In this document: piece after piece, positions 8,426-12,434 of the stretch
Position numbering within the stretch: position 1 is the stretch's first letter
Layout of the letters: every line of letters begins with the position of its first letter
NCBI GenBank assembly: GCA_027596945.1
Contig: JADGJH010001025.1
Span: 1-12,434, forward strand
Length of the DNA: 12,434 nucleotides
DNA from: Physocladia obscura
Lineage: Eukaryota; Chytridiomycota; Chytridiomycetes; Chytridiales; Chytriomycetaceae
Reading direction: 5' to 3'
The notes under the pieces: generated by a model
The model's database searches: none
Told to the model about the DNA's origin: nothing
The model's input: the letters and a program-made list of their open reading frames with translations, nothing else
Position numbers and translations under genes: made by a program

Positions 8426-8465
8426 TTTATTTTCTTTTTTTCTTTTCAAATACTCATATCTGTTT
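8426..8465. promoter_or_regulatory. 40-bp bidirectional spacer between ATP20 and DTWD1-like genes
   Basis: The two start codons are only 40 bp apart and face away from each other. The spacer is pyrimidine-rich on the plus strand with no TATA box. Promoter elements must overlap the coding sequence or first intron of one partner. Confidence 0.5.
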
Positions 8466-9446
8466 ATGTCAGCAACATCAGCATCGGGAGCAGTACGAAC
8501 ACCAAATTCTCGCATCCAGACTTCGCATCTGACGCCAAGTGCTTCAAATAAGCGCTTCAAATGCACCCGGACGCCTGCTTGCAAGGGCCGCTCTTGGCAC
8601 CAATTCTGTCCAATCTGTTGCTCTCCATTCGATCCCGAAACTCCACAAGTTTCTCTCCCGTTGGAATTACTTATTTATCGCCATCCTTCTGAAAAAATCG
8701 GAAAAACAACCTCGGTACACGCGAAAGTTCTCGCTCCAAGCAACACGACCCTGATTGTCGACGACTGTAAAGACCCAGCAGCGATAGCAGCGCGCTTTAT
8801 TAATCCCACCCGTGTGCTTCTGCTGTTTCCCTCTCCTGTAAGTTATATTGTATTTATTCTTTTTCGGCAAACAATCGACACTCGATTTCTCTTCAAGGAT
8901 GCAAAGCCACTTGCAGAAATTTCTCATGACGCTTTCGACTCCGTGCTAGTCCTTGATGGAACTTGGCAACAAGCAAACGCAATGTTCAAGTGTATCAAAG
9001 ATATTGGCTTTCAACCTGTCACTATTGGGTTTCCAGAAACTCAGAATCCTCTTGCTGTACCCAACAGCAACCACTCTCATATCTCTGATTCGGAACCTGC
9101 AACTGCCGAACATATTACCAATGATTCTACTAATAGTACTGAAACTGCTGCTCTGGCAGAGGCTTCAGCTACCCCTGTTGTGAAAACTTTGTTCTGGAGA
9201 TTTCAAAATGTTGGCGAACACTGTCTCTCCACAATTGAGGCAATCTACTACTTTTACCGCGATTATTTCACATGTTTCGAACAGCAAAATGTTCCTGAAC
9301 ATGTTTATGATGGTCGATATGATGTACTGCTATATTTTTTCAGGATTCAGTATCAGATTGTCCAAGATTTTTACAGGCGAAAACCTGATTTGAAGTTTAC
9401 CACAAAAAAAAAAGGAGCTCAGTCTTATATAAAATATGATGGTTAA
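8466..9446 (+). CDS. DTWD1: DTW-domain tRNA-uridine aminocarboxypropyltransferase (DTWD1-like)
   Basis: Two exons, 8466-8837 and 8898-9446, give 306 residues. DTW proteins use S-adenosylmethionine to attach a 3-amino-3-carboxypropyl group to uridine in the tRNA D-loop; human DTWD1 acts at U20. A cysteine cluster (C33, C39, C48, C51, C52) resembles the family's zinc-binding region. Next come LPLELLIYRHPSE (64-76), the HAKVLAP stretch (85-91), LLLFPSP (118-124) and the signature LDGTW (143-147). CLSTIEAIYYFYRDY (233-247) and GRYDVLLYFFRIQYQI (263-278) match the C-terminal conserved blocks of DTWD1. Removing the 60-nt intron joins FPSP to DAKPLAE, as in relatives. A Ser/Thr/Ala-rich insert of about 50 residues (165-218) separates the conserved halves. 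Cell location (nucleus or cytosol) is not evident. Confidence 0.92.
   Translation: MSATSASGAVRTPNSRIQTSHLTPSASNKRFKCTRTPACKGRSWHQFCPICCSPFDPETPQVSLPLELLIYRHPSEKIGKTTSVHAKVLAPSNTTLIVDDCKDPAAIAARFINPTRVLLLFPSPVSYIVFILFRQTIDTRFLFKDAKPLAEISHDAFDSVLVLDGTWQQANAMFKCIKDIGFQPVTIGFPETQNPLAVPNSNHSHISDSEPATAEHITNDSTNSTETAALAEASATPVVKTLFWRFQNVGEHCLSTIEAIYYFYRDYFTCFEQQNVPEHVYDGRYDVLLYFFRIQYQIVQDFYRRKPDLKFTTKKKGAQSYIKYDG
8838..8897 (+). other. Stopless 60-nt intron in the DTWD1-like gene
   Basis: Perfect GTAAGT donor directly after FPSP and acceptor CTTCAAG before DAKPLAE. It is 20 codons long, phase 0, with no in-frame stop, so the unspliced message stays open. Family comparison argues that the segment is not normally in the protein. 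Confidence 0.82.
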
Positions 9447-9500
9447 TTTTTAACTGAAGAATTATTTTGCATTACAAAAATAGCAGTACAATTTCATTTT

Positions 9501-9542
9501 AGCTGTGTTGTGTCCTCTTGACTCAGCTATTTTGTGTGCTCT
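9501..9542. repeat. Imperfect direct repeat, two copies of 18 nt
   Basis: AGCTGTGTTGTGTCCTCT and AGCTATTTTGTGTGCTCT lie 24 nt apart, start to start, and differ at three positions. This looks like an old small tandem duplication; no function is evident. Confidence 0.55.
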
Positions 9543-9659
9543 ATAAGTTATATAGAACGTTTCTTTCTTTTGGTCGTTCATGAAGTATCTCTAACAGATC
9601 TCACATTTTCTAGACAGTCTTGAATTTTTGTTCCCTATTTCTTGCTGGCAATTGTTTAC

Positions 9660-9727
9660 CCTCCATATGTTTTCTCTGTATAAACGTGTCTAACTCCTTG
9701 AATGGAGGATTAGTGCCAACTTGGCAC
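9660..9727. repeat. Two adjacent inverted repeats (possible stem-loops)
   Basis: CCTCCAT at 9660-9666 pairs with ATGGAGG at 9702-9708. Four nucleotides later GTGCCAA-C-TTGGCAC at 9713-9727 forms a near-perfect palindrome with 7-bp arms. They lie about 210-280 nt past the DTWD1-like stop and just before an AATAAA, so they may fall in its 3' untranslated region, or be a palindromic protein site. Confidence 0.5.
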
Positions 9728-9738
9728 AAGCTTCAATC

Positions 9739-9744
9739 AATAAA
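9739..9744 (+). terminator. Candidate poly(A) signal of the DTWD1-like gene
   Basis: AATAAA on the plus strand about 293 nt after the stop codon. It is the first perfect match downstream, but the distance is long for this compact window. Confidence 0.3.
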
Positions 9745-10013
9745 TTTAAAGTATCATTTTTGCTACAAACAATATCCACACTGAATAAGGCCTTGGATCG
9801 CGGGATTCTGATTTTGATACAGACTTGAAATCTCATGTGAGTGCCTTTTTTTTAATTGGCATGCTGTTGCAGGAAAGCTCCCCTGCACATTCTCCAATCA
9901 ATGACAAGTTTTCTTCTGTGTCCTTTTCGTGCTACTATTAGTCATATCAAACTCTCTCCTCTTGGGCCCTGTGCTTCTAAAACTGGAATGATTTAACAAT
10001 CTATTCCTTTCTT

Positions 10014-10019
10014 TTTATT
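10014..10019 (-). terminator. Poly(A) signal of the acyltransferase-like gene
   Basis: AATAAA on the minus strand, about 12 nt downstream of the TAA at 10031-10033. Confidence 0.5.
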
Positions 10020-10030
10020 TTTGATATTAT

Positions 10031-11314
10031 TTAGAGTACAGCAATTTTTATTTCCGAGTTAAGTTCAAGAGGCTCCAAGACAGAACCATCGTATGCAGCA
10101 ACAGCATCTTCGTCATTGGTCATGATCCCAATCTCGTTCTTTTTGTAATAAAACACAAAACATAGCTTGAGATTATTGGGCGTGCTCCACTTCATGAGCG
10201 GTAAGTTGAAAAGAAGTTCGCAATTTTCAAACCGTATCTCCTCATACAGCGTTGATACATTAGTGACAAGCGCATAGGAAAAGCGACGAAACCAAGGAAC
10301 TTTAATCAACGGCGCGTCGGGGCCGAGACCGCGTCGACGCAGATATGGCGGAGATGAAAAAGCCTTGCGAATCAATGCTGGAGTAACAACATCGGCAGCT
10401 TCAAAAAGAATGCTGGTCGAGTAATTTCCAGCGAGAAGCGAACCCAACGAACGAACGCGCCCACGCAAATTGACTGTGACGGAGCCGAGTGTTGCATTGG
10501 CTGCTCGCAGGAACCAAGACGCGATCACGTCGTTCGTGGAGACTGGCGAAGCGGGTTGTTGTTCTTTGTACAGCTTCTTTTGCTCACATATGAATTCTGC
10601 ATTAACGCGGCGGAACTGCGGCACGGACTGAATTCCCCTTCCGCGAACCACCAAGCTCCACACAAAGTGTATCGCAGTCGACACAGCAAAACGCAGCCAG
10701 AAAGACACGGAATTGAGCACCACTAACGCGTCTGGCGCAAGCTCCAGGGCGGGTTGCAGGATCTTGACTGCGCGCACAGGATCCATCGCAACAATGGGCC
10801 GTGTAGGGTCTATCATCATGAACACTGCGCCATACGTGTGCCCGTCGGCAATAATATGCGACATGCTCATGATCAGAGCGAATTCCAGCGCATCATTGCT
10901 CGTGCTGGAGGCGGGAACGGCGATGGTGATGTTAAAGAGGCGGCTTTTTTCTGCAGCGAGTCTGCGCCTGGGCAATTCTTTGCAAATGTGGGGCAGCTCA
11001 GAATGGACCTTATCAAAAATTGTTTTGGGATCGTCAATGCTGGAGAAGGAAATCGTGTCGCTTGCAGCCACAGTCACATAGTCATCGATATTGATATTAT
11101 TGACATCGGGCACGTGCAAGTTCACGGGCGTTGATGTGTCTGCGAAGTTTACGTGCTCCAGATGTCCCGCAAGCCACGGATTTGCAAGGAGAATCTCGCC
11201 GACTCGAGAGCGAATCACAGCGACCGGCGCCTCCCCGCGGAAGAATGTTGCTGACACAATTGGTGTCGCTGCAAACCGGCTGCGCTGCTCCATTTCACGC
11301 AGTTGAACAATCAT
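10031..11314 (-). CDS. HxxxD-motif CoA-dependent acyltransferase-like protein
   Basis: A single exon of 427 residues. An in-frame TAA lies 15 nt upstream of the ATG. The key motif is SMSHIIADGHTYG, with H153 and D157-G158 in the HxxxDG arrangement used as the active site of chloramphenicol-acetyltransferase-fold enzymes (BAHD acyltransferases, alcohol acetyltransferases, wax ester synthases/DGATs, peptide condensation domains). Supporting features are VAVIRSRVGEILLANPWLAG (31-50), typical of the N-terminal half; TNDVIASWF (260-268); and VNLRGRVRSLG (281-291), the Asn-Asp and Leu-Arg-Gly-Arg patterns common in this fold's second half. A hydrophobic segment at 201-223 could be a membrane anchor. 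The likely reaction is acyl transfer from CoA to an alcohol or similar acceptor; the substrates are unknown. It lies 39 bp downstream of a membrane-protein gene on the same strand. The family call is firmer than any specific function. Confidence 0.72.
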   Translation of the reverse strand: MIVQLREMEQRSRFAATPIVSATFFRGEAPVAVIRSRVGEILLANPWLAGHLEHVNFADTSTPVNLHVPDVNNINIDDYVTVAASDTISFSSIDDPKTIFDKVHSELPHICKELPRRRLAAEKSRLFNITIAVPASSTSNDALEFALIMSMSHIIADGHTYGAVFMMIDPTRPIVAMDPVRAVKILQPALELAPDALVVLNSVSFWLRFAVSTAIHFVWSLVVRGRGIQSVPQFRRVNAEFICEQKKLYKEQQPASPVSTNDVIASWFLRAANATLGSVTVNLRGRVRSLGSLLAGNYSTSILFEAADVVTPALIRKAFSSPPYLRRRGLGPDAPLIKVPWFRRFSYALVTNVSTLYEEIRFENCELLFNLPLMKWSTPNNLKLCFVFYYKKNEIGIMTNDEDAVAAYDGSVLEPLELNSEIKIAVL

Positions 11315-11353
11315 ACTCGGGATTTTTTAAAAATTTTTTGTTGGAAAAAATCT
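11315..11353 (-). promoter_or_regulatory. 39-bp tandem junction between membrane-protein and acyltransferase genes
   Basis: The stretch is A/T-rich (AAAAAATTTTTAAAAAAT on the minus strand) and contains no AATAAA. Both the transcript end of the upstream gene and the leader of the downstream gene must overlap here or extend into coding sequence. Confidence 0.4.
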
Positions 11354-12301
11354 TCAATTTTCAACTGCTCGAAACATTTTCAATTTCTGAACTCTCGATA
11401 TGCCCGCTTTCCACCACTGCAACACGGTGTGAGCCCGAAATGCAAAAAGCACGACTAATCCCAAACGCACAGTCCAACTCACGTGACCCCACATACGCAA
11501 TACCACGAATGGAGCATACAGAGCAATCAACACACCGCTCAACACGCAATGCGCACAAAACACATAAATACTTGTATCAGCCCATCCAAGGGTTTTAGCC
11601 ACATTGCTCATGTCCAAAAACAAGTCCGACACGCAAAAAACGAGGTTTACAAACACGTGTAATCGGTTGAACTTGGTGGCTTCGCAGACGGTAATGATGA
11701 TATTTGTTAGAAAATGATGCTGGAACATCTGGTATAGCGGATAGCGTGGATTTCCTCCGAACCATGATTCGAGAAAGTCATAAAAGTAGAATGCAAACGT
11801 AGCAGCCATGAAAGCCAAACCAAGTTCAGTGGCTGGACCCAAGAGTAGGTAACTTGAAGGTGCGAGAAAATCTATCCAGAAGCTAAACGGTGAAGAGAGC
11901 AATAGGATTGATGGGGCTAAAAAATCTGTAGCGTGTTCGGTCCACTGAGCCATAGTCACAACAGCGGTGATAACGGAAAAGCACCGAAAGTAGAGGATAA
12001 AAACGGATTCAGCAACTTGAGGCTTCAACGACACATTCGATGGTAGCCTACTGTGAGTTTTGAGGGCGAACCAAGCAGAGTTGAATGCTGTGAGGTAAAT
12101 GAGGCGAACGAGAGGCCATGTTGCCAAGGCAGTGAAAATTGGGAGCATTACAAAAGGTGCAAATGACAAAACACAAAATTGAAATTTCGGTTCACTTTCT
12201 GCATGCCTTACCCAAACCACGCTACTGTCAGTAGTCGACGACAGAACCTCACTTAAGCTCGTAAATATGGAAAAATGGGGATACACGAATTTGTTCTTCA
12301 T
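11354..12301 (-). CDS. Multi-pass membrane protein, possibly TLC (TRAM/LAG1/CLN8) domain
   Basis: A single exon of 315 residues. An in-frame TAG lies 30 nt upstream of the ATG, so the start is the first available Met unless an upstream exon exists. At least six hydrophobic segments are visible, near 41-63, 99-117, 143-155, 160-176, 214-229, 245-267 and 277-296; the N-terminal 35 residues are soluble. The central part YDFLESWFGGN...QMFQHHFLTNIII (174-203) has a Tyr-Asp ending one helix and a His-His (195-196) opening the next, followed by VFCVSDLFLDMSNVAKTLGW (221-240). This order recalls TLC proteins, where HH and a later Glu/Asp-Ser-x-x-x-Asn-Leu pattern are conserved, as in ceramide synthases and lipid sensors. 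The match is by eye and partial, so it may be another membrane family. The C-terminal tail is basic. Confidence 0.6.
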   Translation of the reverse strand: MKNKFVYPHFSIFTSLSEVLSSTTDSSVVWVRHAESEPKFQFCVLSFAPFVMLPIFTALATWPLVRLIYLTAFNSAWFALKTHSRLPSNVSLKPQVAESVFILYFRCFSVITAVVTMAQWTEHATDFLAPSILLLSSPFSFWIDFLAPSSYLLLGPATELGLAFMAATFAFYFYDFLESWFGGNPRYPLYQMFQHHFLTNIIITVCEATKFNRLHVFVNLVFCVSDLFLDMSNVAKTLGWADTSIYVFCAHCVLSGVLIALYAPFVVLRMWGHVSWTVRLGLVVLFAFRAHTVLQWWKAGISRVQKLKMFRAVEN

Positions 12302-12434
12302 ACTCAGGCAATACCAGCAAATTAAACACTAATGCAAGCCCCAAAGCAGACAAATTACAGTCAGTAATCACCTGTCGAAATTTCCATACAGTAATTATGC
12401 TGTTATTTCAGAGTCAAAATGAATACTGTTATTT
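12302..12434 (-). promoter_or_regulatory. Upstream region of the membrane-protein gene
   Basis: 133 bp of AT-rich sequence up to the window edge. I see no coding exon. It presumably carries the leader and part of the promoter of the gene starting at 12301. Confidence 0.35.

Larger units (their letters stand above)
9447..10030. other. Gene-free AT-rich intergenic region
   Basis: These 584 bp lie between the convergent ends of the DTWD1-like gene and the acyltransferase-like gene. I see no coding exon, tRNA or known small RNA. Contents: an imperfect direct repeat (9501-9518 and 9525-9542, 15 of 18 bases equal), inverted repeats at 9660-9666/9702-9708 and 9713-9727, an AATAAA on the plus strand at 9739-9744, and an AATAAA on the minus strand at 10014-10019. 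Confidence 0.6.

Noticed and set aside
9600..9850. Possible tRNA or snRNA in the intergenic region (short U-rich Sm-like sequence, small stems)
   Set aside because: No cloverleaf arms, no T-loop consensus and no recognisable snRNA core; short stems alone are not enough.
1..12434. Mobile elements, CRISPR arrays, viral remnants
   Set aside because: No terminal repeats with a transposase or reverse-transcriptase frame, no regularly spaced repeats and no viral motifs were seen on either strand.

Overview
This window looks like nuclear DNA of a fungus, most likely an early-diverging zoosporic one (chytrid-like); the lineage is inference. Seven spliceosomal introns can be placed by matching frames and GT-AG borders: 76, 175, 44, 47, 111, 54 and about 110 nt, plus one of 60 nt in the DTW-domain gene. 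Several have recognisable branch-point sequences such as CTGAC, CTAAC or CTAAT. The gene set is eukaryotic: a mitochondrial ATP synthase subunit g, a Sec2/Rabin8-type exchange factor and a DTWD1-type tRNA modification enzyme. Nothing bacterial or viral is visible, and I see no mobile element, tRNA, rRNA or CRISPR array.

Layout, left to right. (1) 82-3001, minus: a 947-residue metallophosphoesterase/5'-nucleotidase-type protein with a C-terminal pair of EF-hands, two exons. (2) 3185-4442, minus: a C2H2 zinc-finger protein, two exons. (3) 4560-6765, plus: a Sec2/Rabin8-like Rab exchange factor, four exons, diverging from gene 2 across 117 bp. (4) 6800-7813, plus: an AKR7-type aldo-keto reductase, two exons, starting only 34 bp after gene 3 stops. 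(5) 7968-8425, minus: ATP synthase subunit g, two exons. (6) 8466-9446, plus: a DTWD1-like tRNA aminocarboxypropyltransferase, two exons, diverging from gene 5 with only 40 bp between the start codons. (7) 9447-10030: the only large gene-free stretch, AT-rich with small inverted and direct repeats. (8) 10031-11314, minus: an HxxxD-type acyltransferase-like protein. (9) 11354-12301, minus: a multi-pass membrane protein, possibly of the TLC family, ending 39 bp before the acyltransferase begins.

The genes do not form one pathway; most are housekeeping functions (secretion, respiration, tRNA modification, carbonyl detoxification, nucleotide or phosphate metabolism, transcription). The last two, an acyltransferase and a lipid-sensing/transferring-type membrane protein, could be functionally linked in lipid metabolism, but this is inferred only from family hints and close spacing. 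I found no convincing undescribed multi-gene system. The points most worth checking are: two short introns that are multiples of three with no in-frame stop, so that retention would give an inserted protein variant; a frame conflict in the N-terminal part of the Sec2-like gene that hides a CxxC-G motif; the EF-hand fusion on the phosphoesterase; and the very tight gene junctions.
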